Source: Asterias rubens (Eukaryota > Echinodermata > Asteroidea > Forcipulatida > Asteriidae). Taken from it: DNA of 64,000 nucleotides. Location of the stretch: assembly GCF_902459465.1 (NCBI RefSeq), contig NC_047065.1, positions 15,477,634 through 15,541,633 of the forward strand, in the 5' to 3' direction. Below are positions 19,144-34,100 of the stretch, piece after piece. Under the pieces are notes generated by a model. It saw only the letters and a program-made list of their open reading frames with translations. It was not told the DNA's origin and did no database searches. The translations under genes were made by a program, and so were the position numbers. Every line of letters begins with the position of its first letter. Within the stretch, counting starts at the first letter, position 1.

Positions 19144-22100
19144 GTAAGGTTTTTACGTGCGCTTGCCGCACTACAAGAAGGCAGCTTGTTTGCAGGACAT
19201 AATAATTATTATATAACATGCTTTGCCTGAATCAGTTTATCTTCATCTTGATCTTGATGTAATAATTGAACAGCTCCTTTCGAACATCACTTAAAATGAG
19301 GTCAGGTCAGGAGAGAGGAGCTCCCATCATTATTTTACCTATTTTACGCACACCTAGTGTAGGCCTATTTAAAAGCCGAAACTTAGATAAGAGTAGGCTA
19401 GCGATGTTGGTTGTTGAGTATGGAAATAAACTCTAGTATTTTGTATTGGTGAATTAGTAGGGGTCTATGAAGTACGAAAGGCGTTGGATAAAATTCTCAA
19501 GAATGAGTTTAGTGGTTCCAAATGAAACAATGTGGGGGGGGGGGGGAACAACCGTTATGAAAAGGGGCGGTCATACCCAACGTATCATCCGGTTTTATTT
19601 TTGCTTGTATGTTTTTACACGCGAATTCCCTCACTGGGAGCCAATCACCACTTCACTTATAATTTCAAGTTTATCGAAAACAGTGCACTTAAACGCACTT
19701 GTGGACAAGTCGTTAAATCGGTCCCACGCGGTGAGATAGTCGAGTTGTGGCGGTGCTCTCGCGAGATCACTGCTCTCGCGCGAACTGCTGGCTCCCCGAT
19801 TTCTACGAGAGCACCGCCACACCTCGACTATCTCACGGCGTGGGACCGATTTAACGACTTTTCCACAATTCTAAAACGCACTTGATACTATTGATAACTA
19901 GTCAAAATGAAGCATAATAAAAATATGATGTCACTGTGTTTTGATTGGTCCCGAGGTGATGTTTGTCAGCTGCACCCAATGAAAACTCTGCAGTGATTTC
20001 ATTGGGACATTGGGTACTGAAAAGCAAGTGCCTGTCCTGATCCTTCTTGCGGACAGAGACATGGAACCAGTCTAACATTGGTCCAACATTGCAATGAAAA
20101 TAATTCTTTTTACCAAAATGAAAATAAATGTTTATTGAATTGAATTTAATTTAATTTGCATTGAATAGTTTATGGTTTTCATCCACAGACACCTGCGCAG
20201 ACGCGACGTTTCAGAACACCTACTTCATCTATGTTGTGAGCGCTGAAGTCAAGCCTACAGGGGATGAGAAAACAGTGGTTCAGGGCTGCCGTTGGGCATG
20301 GCACTTCGAAGGCGGCAATCCGTTCGTACCCGACTTCACGATGGCACAGAAGACATTTCATTGCGTAGATGGCGTATGGGATAGTCCTCCATATGAGAAG
20401 TGCTTGATGTGTATGTATATTGTATAAGAGAATGACGTCATTGACCACCATCTTTGATGAAACGTGCACTAGTACGTGAAAGGCTATCATTGGCCGAGTG
20501 TCTTTGGCATTTACCAAAAGTATCCAATGCCTTTAAGCAACAACTACAAAACTTAGGGTTTTAACAATCGACACCATAAAATCTTGATACCGGAAAAAAA
20601 ATCAAAATTGACACCAAAGTGTGTTTCAACATTATCTGTTATGTGACAACACACCGTGGTGTCAAACACCCCATTTTTTGGCAATGTTGTCTTACGTGGA
20701 GCAAAAATACGAGGGAAATTGATTTACAAACTAGCGAACATAGTTTGGCTGGTACAGTTTTTGAAAAATTGTGTTAATTTTGTTTATATGATAACTTGCT
20801 CATCAGTAAACTATTGCATCATAGAGGAATGAGTTGAATGTTTAAAAAAATTAAAAAGTGAAGCGGGAATTCGCGACATTTTAGGTATTGTTATTTTGAA
20901 AGCAAACTGTTTCCTTTTTTAACCAAACATTCTTTTAACCTTTATTTTTGACTCCCACTAAACACAACAATATTTTATTTATTTATTATGACAGTATATT
21001 CTGACATTTTGGAGGTGCGGAATAGCGGCGTACCTTATCGCAACATAACGAGGTGGGAAGGCGAAACACTCGTGCTTCCATTCTATATAGTAAGTCAAAG
21101 CTTCAAACTCTGAAACAACTATAAACCCCATTCTACTTAGAGAGGGCACAATTTTGCAAGGAATTTGCTGTAAAGTCAAGCTGCACTGATATATTATTAT
21201 CAGCCTGGTTTCCTGCCTCGATCTGGGTATACGTCATCCATGAAATTAAAGAACACAAACCAGTATGGATCCTAAAAGTGCAATAAAAAGCGCTCTAAAT
21301 ACAGTGGACACTATTGGTAATTGTCAAAGACTTCACAGTTGGTGTATCTCAATATATGCATAATATTACTAACCTGTGAAAATTTGAGCTCAATCGGTCA
21401 TCAAAGTTGCGAGATAATAATGAAAGAAGAAAACACCATTGTCTAACGAAGTTGTGTGCGTTTAGATGGTTGATTTCGAGACCTCAAGTTCTAAATCTGA
21501 GGTCTCGAAATCAAATTTGTGGAAAATTACTTCTTTCTCGAAAACTATGGCACTTCAGAGGGAGTTGTTTCTCACAATGTTTATACCACCAGCCTCTCCC
21601 CATTACTCGTCACCAAGAAAGGTTTTATGCTAATAATTATTTTGAGTAGTTACCAATAGTGTCCACTGCCTTTAAATGCAGCCCCTTCCATACCTAATAA
21701 CATCTCTTCTCAACAGTAAATTTTCGCATCATATAGGCCTACTGGTTATCTCTCTTGTAAGTTTCAATTTTTTTTTACACTGAATGCTCAAGGCAGTTTT
21801 ATAGCATTATCATTTTAAATGTTGATGCCCTCGGGCAAATTTTCTCACTTAAAAAAAAAAGAATGTTTGATTGTCTTTTACATTTGAATGTCTGTTGAAA
21901 TTGTAAATTCAGAATGCAACGCGGTCGGTGGACCGCAAATTTGTGAATGTTTTTAGATAACCATAAACCATAAGCCATAAACCATACTGTTGAGTGTAAA
22001 AATGTACGGCGAAATGTATTATCCTCTTAATTTCTCCAAACGTCACCTCTTCAACAGAACAAGCTGATGTGGATTGCCGACGGGCCTTGGGTTTTCAACG

Positions 22101-25100
22101 CTGCCGGCGATGTACCCGCGCACTCAACAATGTCTAAGATTAAACGCTTCCCGGAGGATAAGTTGTCACTCCAATCAAAGTTGGTTAACATTGTAATACT
22201 TAAAAGAACATTAGGCCCAAAGATTTGTTTTGCTAACAAAACAGTTACTGGCAGTGTAAGCACTTTATGTAATCTACCATAATGCATACACGGACAAACC
22301 TGTAGAAGTTTGAGTCAATCGGTCACTTGGGTCACGAGAAAATAGTGAAAACCGATTACACATTTTTTGCATGAAATTTTTATGCAAAAACAAAAAAGGA
22401 ATAAAACGCTCACTGAGAAATAAACTCGAAACGGGAAATTAGTTTTTGTATTTCTCATCAAACATTTCAGACAGAATTATTTTAAGCGATGTTTTCTACT
22501 ACCATCATCACATTTAACCGTGTAAGTTTATGAATTCAAAGTCATTGATCTTAGACAAGTTTTTTTCGTACCAATTCTGTAATGGTCCTTTAAAACTTTG
22601 GGTAGTTTTTGTAGGACACACACACAAAAACGTTTTATGCTAAAATTATTTTCTTGAAATAGTTTTACTCATTTCTCGAAAACTACAGCACCCATTAGCA
22701 AGTAATATATTACGGGAAGCTTTCTACCATCACTATCTTAAAACCTTGTTAGTTTAATACAAATCTATGGACATTGTGTTTTGTGTTTCAAAAAGTACCC
22801 AAACCATTTCAGTCATCAGTCGATGCGGAGTATCGGATGATGGCCCTCCAAACACGTTGGTCCTCCATTGCTGTGCGCAGCTCTTCCTGACGCAGTCCAG
22901 AGTCCCGGCACAAGGTGTCCACATAGGTGGTTTGTGGTCTGCCTCGGGAACAGTGACCTTGAGTTAGGGGCCCAAAGCACAAGCTTGCTCACTGCCAGCT
23001 CAGCATGTCTGAGACATTGACCTGTCTCAGCCGTCTTGCCCTAATCTTGGTGCTTACTCTCGGTAGTCTACCGTAGAGTTCCAGGTGTGTGATACAATGG
23101 ATCTGGCTAACACAGCCAACCATTTAAACAAAGTATTATGCCTATCATTGTGTAAATCAGGCGATTCACAATTATACAGTGAGAGTTTGTCACTAATTAG
23201 CGAAGGACACTATTGGTATAAATAATAACAACATTAGCATACGAGCAAAGGAGAGCTGTTGATAGTACACAACATGGTCAGAAACGGTTCCTTTGGAGTA
23301 ACGTATAGTTTTTGAGAGAGAGAGAGAGGTAATTTCTCACTGAAATATTTGAACTGAATAAGAGACATCTGTTATTAGGTCTCGAATTCAAGCCATCTGA
23401 AAGCAACTTCGACGACCAACTTCGACGACCAATTTGGTCCAAATTTTCACAGGTTTATTATTTTACGCAATGTGGAGATGCACCGAAGTGAGAATACTGG
23501 TCTGTGACAATTACCAAAGGTGTCTAGAGTCTTTAAAGCCATGGAACCCTTTCGGTAAGCCCCATACTTCGTGTATCACAACTTCTATATAAAATAACAA
23601 ACCTGTGAAAATCTAGGCTCAATCGGACGTCGGAGTCGGGAGAAAATAACGGGAAAACCCACCCTTGTTCCCACACGTTTCGCCGTGTCATACCATGTGT
23701 TTAAAATAAATCCGTAATTCTCGATATCGAGAATTTATATTGTCTTACTGTTTTCTCAAAAAGTAAAGCATTTCATGGAATAATATTTCAATAGAAGTCT
23801 CAACACTACCTTTTGTAAACCCTGTAAGTTATTTGTAAATCTGTGAATTTTTTTTTCTGTACCGAAAGGGTCCAATGGCTTTAAACCAAAATATGAAAAC
23901 TTTTTTAAAGCCCTTTGCAAAGAAGGCCATCCATGCCTTCATGGTCGAACATCCGCTTCTTTGAGTTTTGTTGGAATGTAAACGCTTGGTGGCGCGCTTT
24001 ATTGTGAATCCCACATTTCCTCCTTTTCCCCAATTTACAAAACCTTTTGTTTGCACTGTGACTTTTTACTAACGAGCCCTACGCTCGTATGCTAACAATT
24101 ATTTTGAGTAGTTACCAATAGTGTCTTGATAAGAACAGGGTTACCAACCAAACTTCCACGTGATTTGCAAGACGAGCAAGCAACAGCTGAATGAACAAGC
24201 AATAAGCAACAAATGGAAATTTGGTTGGAAATCCTTTTTTTTTATCAACAAAAAGAAATGTTATGCTAAGCATTTGTTTTGCTTAGCAGCTCAATGAAAT
24301 TGGGCCGGATGTGTTTGAATTCCCACGTGTTTTCATGAACAGATTTACAATTCACCTCACCAAAGAGCATACAGGGTACTACTACTACAAGGATGTGGAA
24401 AACTACTATTCGCCGACTAAAAAAATCCTACAAAGACCAAGACACGAGTGGTTCTACATCGAGGTGCTAAGTGAGTGTGCACCTAAAATTCTACAACAAT
24501 AAAGTTGGGCTGAGTTGGAGTGCCTACCATGATTAACTAAATATTGATTATTTTAACCCAGGCTGGACCACCATTGGTTTATAACTGTGGTCGACCATTT
24601 CTGGAACCACCAGGCTCCATGACCATGGATGTTTCACTAGTCCCCATCATAGCCATCATAGTTCCATACTTGTGTTGAATACCGTGGTATGCCTATTTAT
24701 GTACCTTTCTTTTATCTTGATAAACAAACCCCCTGTACTGGTACGTTGGCATGGACGGCGAATGTTTTTAATAGTAAAACCATAGAGCAAGGTCAGAGAG
24801 TCAAACACCCAATCGTATTAACAGATCAACATTTTTTTGCGAACTTTATTCAATTTATAAATAAAATACCTCCCATAGTTAGCCGTTTTGTTTTCAAATT
24901 AAACACTTAAAACTAGTTCTAACTTTAGACAAGTCAGAGGACTCTTTAGCAAGGAGTTATCGAAAACTTAAGGCTAGTCTAAAGTTCTCAACTCGAAATA
25001 ACTATAGTTGCAACTCTTTGTGAAACCCACCCCAGGCCCAATAGACGGTGAGTGGGGCGACTGGACATCGTGGACTGAATGCACCGCCACGTGCGGAGAG

Positions 25101-28100
25101 AGCACACGGTACCGCGACCACGCCTGCGATAACCCCTCCCCGATGTACGGGGGCGATGACTGCCAGGGACCCGCTAATGTGACCGAGGCTTGCTCGTTGG
25201 ATCCCTGCCCGATTCACGGCGGCTGGTCGGAGTTCGGAGAGTGGGGTGACTGCTCAGACACGTGTGGAGGTGGAGTAACAACTCACAGTAGGCTGTGTAA
25301 TAACCCTGTTCCGGAATGGGGAGGAGATGATTGTGTAGGAGACGCTACTGAAGACGGGGAATGTAATACTAATTTATGTCCAAGTAAGTATACCATAGAT
25401 GGATTTCAAAAGACGTCATCATGCGGCCGCCATCTTTGATAAATAAAATTGAGCTTTCGTGAGGCTATCGCTGAGACTCGTGCGTACACGCGTACACGCG
25501 TGCACTCCACTTTTACATTTTGTTTTGTCAAAGACGGCGGGGTCAATGACGCGTATTGCGTATATTATTGCTCTTCCTTTCTCGCTCATTGCAAAAAGAT
25601 CATCTTTTTTTCCATGTACAATTTTTTTATAGTTTCTGTGTGTGAATGTATTGTATTATTGAAGGTGCCTTCGGCATGTACGCGTTATAAGTTTAGATAT
25701 TATTATGATTAATTATTTATACTTTTTGCCTACAGCCCTTTTGTGCAGCCAAATTTTGCGACACATATTTTCATCATCACACATTATTTTTTCATCAGTA
25801 TATTATTTAAAGGAACATTACATAATTGTTTTTTTTTAGCCAACAAAACAGTTGCTGGCAGTGTAAGCACTTTATTGAATCCACCATACATAAACTGACA
25901 AACCTGTAGAAGTTTGAGATCGATCGGCCATCTGGGTCATGAAAAAAAAGTGAAAAGATGACACATTTTGCATGGCATCAATTCAAAGAAGAAAAAATAA
26001 TAAAACCCTCTAAGCGATAAACTCCAACCGGGAAATAAGTGTAACTTATTTCTCATCCAAGGTGACATTTCAGATAGAAATAATATTTCAACTCAAGGGA
26101 TGTTTTCTATACCATCATGATCATTTAGACCGTGTAAGTTTTATAATCTTAGACAATTTTGTCTTCTTACAAATTCTGTAATTTTTCCTTTATCATGCTT
26201 TCACTACCGACCTCTCTGTTGTTTAGTTGATGGTAACTGGGCCACTTGGGAGGCGTGGTCAACTTGTACCCACTCTTGTGGAGGCGGTACCAGGGACCAC
26301 AGTCGCACGTGTACTGACCCAGCACCTGGGTACGGAGGGGTGGACTGTGATGGCGTCAACTTTGAGGTTGGTGTGTGTGGAGAGATAGAGTGCAAAGGTA
26401 AGACACCGTGGCCTCTAATTCCTAACTCTGTAGAGGCGAGCACCAGATATGACAATGGGGGTGGGGGGCAAAGGGGGACACGCTTAAACTTAAGACTTGG
26501 GGGACATTAACTTTTGAGTGTTTACCTACCGCTGAAAAAGCATTGACTAAATACCCGGGCAAGTGAGACTTCCTCATTTCAGCTGATTTCCTCTGTTTGG
26601 TTTTGATTTTCCTCTTTTATTTATTCACTTTCTGTGTTCAAAATTATAGGAGTAATATTATCTTTTTCTCTTGTTTTCTTCCCGGTTTTCTCTTTTCCTC
26701 TTTGTTTTTATGGATAGTTACTCACATGCCTGACTACCACAATGACAGAAGTTGGGCCCAGACTTTTGTTATTCTTTACGCAAATTACCACCTGAATTAA
26801 TTTTCAGCTATTGGGGAAAGACTGGGATGGGTCGAGGGGGAGGGGGGTAAAGAAACTGTGGATGACTGTTGCCCCATCTCCTTGATTATGATGGTTCCTC
26901 TTATTAAGAAGAGTTCTACATCAATCAGGGAACTTGTCCATGTTGTGATTATTCAAGAAAACCACAAGAGGGGGGGGGGGGCTACTTTGAAACATCAAAA
27001 TAACTGTTTTAAATCTGTTTTGATTTATCTAATAAAAGCTGATGGAAATTGGGCCCAGTGGACAGAATGGACGCCATGTTCCAAGTCATGTGGCTTCGGA
27101 AACAGGACGAGAGAGCGGAGCTGCTCCGATCCAGCGCCGTCCCACGGTGGCTTGGACTGCCCCGGGGTCGGCATGGTTGATAACTACTTCCAGAAAGAAG
27201 ACTGCATGGAAGTCTATGACTGCCCGGGTTAGTTTTGCTCACAGAGATTTTGTCACAGTAAATTAACCATTTCTCTCAGCAAGGATAAAAATGTGGTTTT
27301 ACAGGAAGCCACTTTAACTCTACTCCGGCAGTGATTTTGATTGTCAGCAGGGGTGAGAGTCAGTGCTGACAACAAATATGAATCTGGGATCCAGATCTTT
27401 GGAGGTGCATTAAAAATAATGGCATTTCCACCTTTTGATAAACCCCATGAGTTATAGATTACAATGAGCATTTTGGATCAGTAATCAATATCCTCAGTTC
27501 GAAAATTTCTATCGAAGAGCATGACTTAATTTATTTGGAGAAAAATACAACTTTTTTTTTCACCAGATTTGTAGGAGTCCGAGTTCATATATAAGTCCAA
27601 AATTTCTCATCCCTGGGTCAGGGACTTAAAAGATATCATTGGAAAGACTGGACTGAAAACCATTATGTTCCAAATTAGGAAAACATTGAAGTCCAACATT
27701 CATTTTGAGTGTTAGTGACTAAAAGGTACAAACTAAGGGTATGTTTTTGATAACTTAAAAATGATTGCGTTTCCTTTAGTGGATGGCAATTGGACAAGTT
27801 GGACACCGTGGGGTAATTGCACTCTGCACTGTGGTGGAGGTGAGATAATACGATCTAGGGAGTGTACCAATCCACCGCCTGATTTCGGAGGTCGTTACTG
27901 TGAGGGTAATGGAACCGAAGTCATACCGAACTGCAACCCCGAGGAGTGTGGTGGTGAGTTTGAATAATAAGCGTTTTGGTTAATTAACTTATGTTTGACT
28001 GTCAAACCCTGGGGATTAACCTGTGTTGGACTGGCATCCTGTCCAGGGAAATAGAAATATTCGGACACTGGATGAAACACCGGCCTGGTGAGCCATTATT

Positions 28101-31100
28101 GGCTCGGGAAAGACTTTACAGTTGTCTGTTTCTTTCACACCGCCTTAAAGACACTGGACACCTATGTTAATTGTCAAAGACCAGTCTTCTCACTTGGTGT
28201 ATCTCAACATAATATGCACAAAATAACAAACCTGTGAAAATTTGAACTCAATTGGTCGTCGAAGTTGGGAGGGAATAATGAAAGAAAAAACACCCATGTC
28301 ACACAAAGGTATGTGCTTTCAGATGCTTGATTTCGAAACCACTGGATGAGGTCTCGAAATCACATCCAAGGGTTAAGTGAGAAATTATTTCTTTCTCAAA
28401 AACTACGTCACTTCAGAGGGAGCCATTTCTCACAAGGTTTTATACTATCCACAGCTCTCCATTGCTCGTTACCAAGTAAGGTTTTATGCTGAACAAATTT
28501 TTGTGAGTAATTACCAATAATGTCCACTGCCTTTTTGGCAAAACCATGATTTCCTGATTTTCAAGACACAAAAAAAAGCTCAAAGCTTCTCGTTTATCAC
28601 AGTAACGGTCGAAGAAGTTCTTTCCAGTAGTATTGCAAGTTTGAATGCATAATATATGCATGTATAATGTCCCACAAATCTTCAGAAGGCGGCAGTCAAA
28701 GTGTTTGGGCCCTTCCCATCAAGTGGCTCTGCCAAAGGGTTACGAGTTACCAGCATGGTTCAAATATATCAGAGCTCAAGTGAATGCCCAATGAGGAACT
28801 ATTACAATTTCCAATGGCAGAATAGTTGAGGAGAGCCATCCAAACAGCAAACTACCTCGAAAACAATTGCAAGCATCAGAAACAAACGATAAGTCTTGCC
28901 TAATTGCACCTAGGTTATGAAAACTACTACAGTCAAGAGTTTGAACACATGATAACAAAATCATATTGTCCAGTATACCAGCTGGGCCCAATTTCATAGA
29001 GCTGCTAAGCACAAAAATTTGCTTAGCATGAAATTTCTTCTTTGATAAAAACAGGATTACTAACCAAATTTCCAGTTGTTTACATAATGCTTGTCACTGG
29101 TATTCAGATGTTGTTTGCTTATCCTGAAAATCAGGTGCAATATGGTTGGTAATCCTGTTTTTATCAAGGCAAAAATTTCATGCTAAGCAAATTTTTGTGC
29201 TTAGCAGCTCTATGAAATTGGGCCCAGGTCTTAAAATCCCTTGCCCATTGTTATAATCCCAGGGATGAGATTTTTATCTGATTTCAGACTTTTAAAGTCA
29301 GCCTGGTGAAGAAAATCAGCAGTTACTTTGTCCATAATAGAACCAAATCCTGCTCTTTGATCTACTTCTCTAGTGCTGAGAACACTGTTCCTAAAAGCTC
29401 AGTGGAATCTATAACTCCAGGGGGTTACCATTCAGGTGGAAAAGCCATACTTTCAACATACATCAGCAGAATTGGTATCATACATGTATAGTTTCACACC
29501 TTTTTGTGATTAGCAACAAATAGTCAGTGTCCACTGCCTTTAAGCAGCAATTGGTGCTTAATAATTATCTACTAATTATTGTTATTATTATTATTATTAT
29601 TTTTGTGAGCAATGACTCTCATCATCCCCGATCCTTTCTTTTTGCTCCTGTGTGTCACAGTGAACGGTGGATGGACTGAGTGGACTCTATGGACAACATG
29701 CACCAAGACCTGTGGGAGTGGTTCCACGATGAGGAATCGAACCTGTACCAACCCATCCACTACGTATGGTGGCATGGACTGCAAGGGGACTGGTGATGAA
29801 CTTATTTTGTGCAACACTAATCGCTGTTTGGGTGAGTTTCGGGTTGAAACAAAAACCTTATTCTTTCATCATCCAATCATACATTATAGCCACATAGTCT
29901 TCATTTTGAATTGGGTAGCCTTCCCAATTATTTTTTAATCTGTTTGCGTATTTTTAACATAAATAAATAACTTTTTCAATATATTGCCAATGGTACCCAT
30001 TCATATATCTTGTACAAAAACATTGGACCCAGAGAACCAATTTAAACATTATTTTTGTCAAGTTTTTTGACAAAGCTATTCATTCTAAAAGCTTTGATAA
30101 AGCTTTTGATTATATTTTATACTATTTTTACATTTTTTGCTGTTGTCTTTGTTTTATTCTGATGATGTGTGAGCGACGGTCCCTATTCAGTGGGGTTACG
30201 TGCATGTTATGGGTTTCCCTTTTGCAGTTGATAATTATTTAATAAACTAACTAAACTAAACTGAATATGTGTTGCTAATCACTAATGTCTCATCATGTTT
30301 GTCACAAATCACAATGACATAATTTGCCCTTTTTTAAAGATGGCGCCTGGACCCCATGGTCACCATGGTCTGTCTGCTCAAAGAGCTGTCGAGGAGGAGT
30401 CCAGGCTAGGGCTAGATCTTGCACTAACCCCAGACCAGGCTTAGGAGGAAGTGACTGTCCAGATACTGACCAGGCTAGTAGCTACAGCCAGTGGCAACGA
30501 TGCAACGAACAACCTTGTCCAGGTATGAGTGTAAAGAACAGTTGGCAGTCCCCAACCTTATCCCCAACCCCCAACCAACCTATGGTAAATGTGACACCAT
30601 TAATTGTGTCTGACCTATTGACCATGTGTCCTTTGTTTACAATAAGTGTGACCTTGTTCATTCTTTGGCTAGTCTGGCAGGCAAGATATTGCACTGGTCA
30701 TAGGGACATTTTGTGTCATAATTTCCACATAAATCCAAGAGTTATGAAAGTAAAAGCTGGACAAGATATAAGATTTGCCCCCTTTCAATATTATATCAAA
30801 AGTTGCTAAAATATAAGGTTTTTTGTTTCCTTACATTATGCTGTGTACAAATCGTGCCTGAAGGAAGTCCAGGCTTGGTGGCTCTTTTGTAAACATGTGA
30901 TGTCACACCGTCTATAGTTCTGCCTATCAGAATGTTTGAGCGTGAAACCAGACTTTCTGCTTCTCCTCATCTTTACACTATTAATTTGATGTAGGAGCCA
31001 CAGTTCAACAGTTTTATTGAAACTCATTGCCTGGTGCATGTTTTCCTCTGTCCTACAATCTAGACTGTTTTAAGAGGAATATCAATTCCTACCCTCAGCT

Positions 31101-34100
31101 CCCCTGAGTTATTTCTTACATTTAATAGTATATTTCTTCTTGTAGCTCCTTACAAAGAGTGGCTCTTAGCTTTGTTTGGGGCAAATTCCCCCCCCCCCCA
31201 AGAAAAAAATAAATAAATGAAAAATCTTGTGAGCACTAAAAAAATACTTGTAGCTGACAGAAAGGTACAAAGTCAATGTAGCTGAAGCCATGCTTTGCCA
31301 AGTAGAAAGCAAGAGCTGTGTACATTACTTTTTACTAACCAAACAGACAAACAAATGAAAGGAAATGAACACTACATCCAGTTTCAAGGGCTAGCTGCAA
31401 TGTCCAGCTATACAGGTATCTTTTGGTTTTGGCAATAACAGGAAAACAGGAACAGTTACAGAAAAATCTGATTTCGTTCAATTTTCCCCCTCCAACAGTT
31501 CATGGCTTGTGGTCAAGTTGGTCAGCATGGTCAGAATGTCCAGTGACCTGTGGAGGAGGGTACCGAATCATAGAGAGAAACTGTTCCCAACCGGAGCCTC
31601 AGTGGGGAGGTAAACAGTGCAGGGGAACTGGTGGAAGGACCTGGCGCTGTAACACCAAGGCCTGCCCATGTGAGTATAAACTCACTTAATGAAACTGCAA
31701 ACGCATGTCCTTTGTCACAATGCTTGATATTTATGGTTGATATCGCCAAAGGAACTGAAACTTTAATCTTTGATTCTGATTGGTCAATCCATATCTACAA
31801 GAGTCAGTGATTTTGAATGTATCTTCAAGCAAACTTGAATCCTCGATTCTAATTGGTCAATGCATTTCAACAAGAGTAAGATAATGAATATACTGTACAC
31901 ACAGATCCTTGCCATTTGTTTGGTGGAACACGTGTCAATATACTGTTTTGAGACACACAAATTCAATATCCCAGTCATATATTGCTAAACATAAAAACTT
32001 TGCAGCTTCACTTTGCGCAGCTTAATAGAGGTTACAATTAGTATTGTGTGTATTGATTTTGTTATGCATTATTGCGTAAACTTGAATGCACTTTAGCCAA
32101 ATGAACGGTCTTCAACTTCACCACCTATGTCATTTTCAGCCGTTTATGATTTACCCTATTGTTTAAACAAGTTATAACTTGTTCAAAACTTTGTATATGG
32201 TTGAAATAAATGATGAATTATCTGAAAAATACAATTCCATTTCAAAAGAGTTTGCCTCATGAAATGGAACAGTCCAGACATCACTTTGTGCAATGTTCTG
32301 CCATTTGGTACTCATATGCATCCAATTTACAATTTACTTGTACATTATTGATCTCTCTATGATAGTATTTGGAGCTCCTGAGTTTGTCAATTATTTCCCG
32401 AGTGAGACCACAATCAATGTGACTTGGAGTGTACCTCTGGAGTATGAATGGCCGATTCTTTATTACAATGTACACTACAGATTAAGGTTGGTGGTTTTAT
32501 GTTCGTATTTACCATTACATCAAGTATTACATGGTTTGTATTACATGGTTTGCCTCACTTTTGATTTGTAAAAGTGTAAAGGTTTACCCCAAAATAGGTA
32601 ATAATAAAGAAATACACCCTTTTTTTATAAACTGTGTCCGAGACTGCAAATGTTGTCACTTTTGAACTTTCCTTTTCTTCATGCACACAATTAAAGGTAG
32701 AGTCAAAGAGGTAGAGGTAAATACTTCAAAAATACTTCAAAAATTAATGACTGGGTAGTCCCAGTCAGTTTCCCTTGTGGTTTATATTGATATCTGAAAC
32801 AAAAAGTCTCATCCCCTTAAGGTGATCCCCTGGCTGCCGCTTCCCAGGTTGTATCGTAATTTGGGTGTGATCCCTGGCTACACGGCAGTTAACGGTTGTA
32901 TGGCTTCTGACTGGCACCCCCGAACAAATACATTGACAAAATAGGGACACTGCCAAAATAGGGCTAGATAGCTCAGTTGGTAGAGCGCTGGCACATTAAT
33001 CCGGAGGTCGTTGGTTCGAATCCCACTTTAGTCAATTCTTTGTTCAACCCCAAAAATCATTTCAAAATCTAATGACCTTAGAAACTTTCTTGGTGAGGTG
33101 CACTGAAGCTTCTGGTAGTATAACCTTTGTCAAGAAGGGTTTCCCTTTAAACCACCGCCCCCCAAAAAAAAAGAAAAAAAAAAAAGAAAAAAAAAAAAAC
33201 ATACTGAGCATGTATTTCTTCTTTTTCTTCTTCAGATTTCATGAATGTTGCAGCCCTCTTTCACCTCCCTAAACTAGGATGGGTTCAACATCCCTGTGAA
33301 AATAATCCAACAGTCTTTGGCTGTTTTTCGGCAAAGTAGACACTGTATTCACTTTTATTGTCTCTTCCTTCACAATTTTGCCTACAAATAAGACAAAAAC
33401 CAACCTATTCTCCCAACTTCAAATCTTGTTGACTTTGTAGACCAAGTGCAGAGGAAAGTCCGAGTACAATTCTCAAGTATCCTTCCGAAGAGAGTCCATA
33501 CATTATCTACAACCTAACATCGTTCAAGACTCTACCGACCAAAGACAACACCACACTCTCAATGACTGTCCGTGGTCTGCCTGCGTACACTAATTATGAG
33601 CTGTGTCTAACAGCCAAGCATGGGCACGGTGCAGCAATGAGCGGTCACAGTGAAGTCAACAAAGTCAGAACATTAAGACACGGTATAGTTGAGACACATT
33701 GAGTCTAAGAATTTCCTGAATTCATGGCTAAAGATATGCTTATCTGTTGTCCACTTTCCCTTCCGTCTCGCTTTTACTATTAAAAAAGGATCTTAAAAGT
33801 CATGTTTTTAAAACTGATATAAGAGGAAAAGTTTTCCCCCTTAACGAACGAAAGATTTAACTATAATATTTTGACCCCTTGTACCACCAATGTAAGCTGT
33901 CTACAGCGATTGCCATTTTGGGAGTAAATGGCTTGCGTATATACGTTGTGCCGCCTACAATGATAATTGCTGCAGCAAACAAGCAGTTACTCAAGGACCT
34001 ACTAGAGGTTAAACCCCAGATAACCCTGGAAAACCTGTTAAGTTTTGCATTTGCATTGTTTCTTAGAATGTTTACAAAAATTACATAAAAGAGTATCAAA

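Noticed and set aside
22767..23090. Possible retroelement or gene fragment (GTCGATGCGGAGTATCGGAT region)
   Set aside because: Locally GC-richer and suggestive of a mobile-element remnant, but no frame or domain could be supported.
32963..33035. Genuine tRNA gene
   Set aside because: Several copies with the same flanking modules and degraded stems mark a SINE family.
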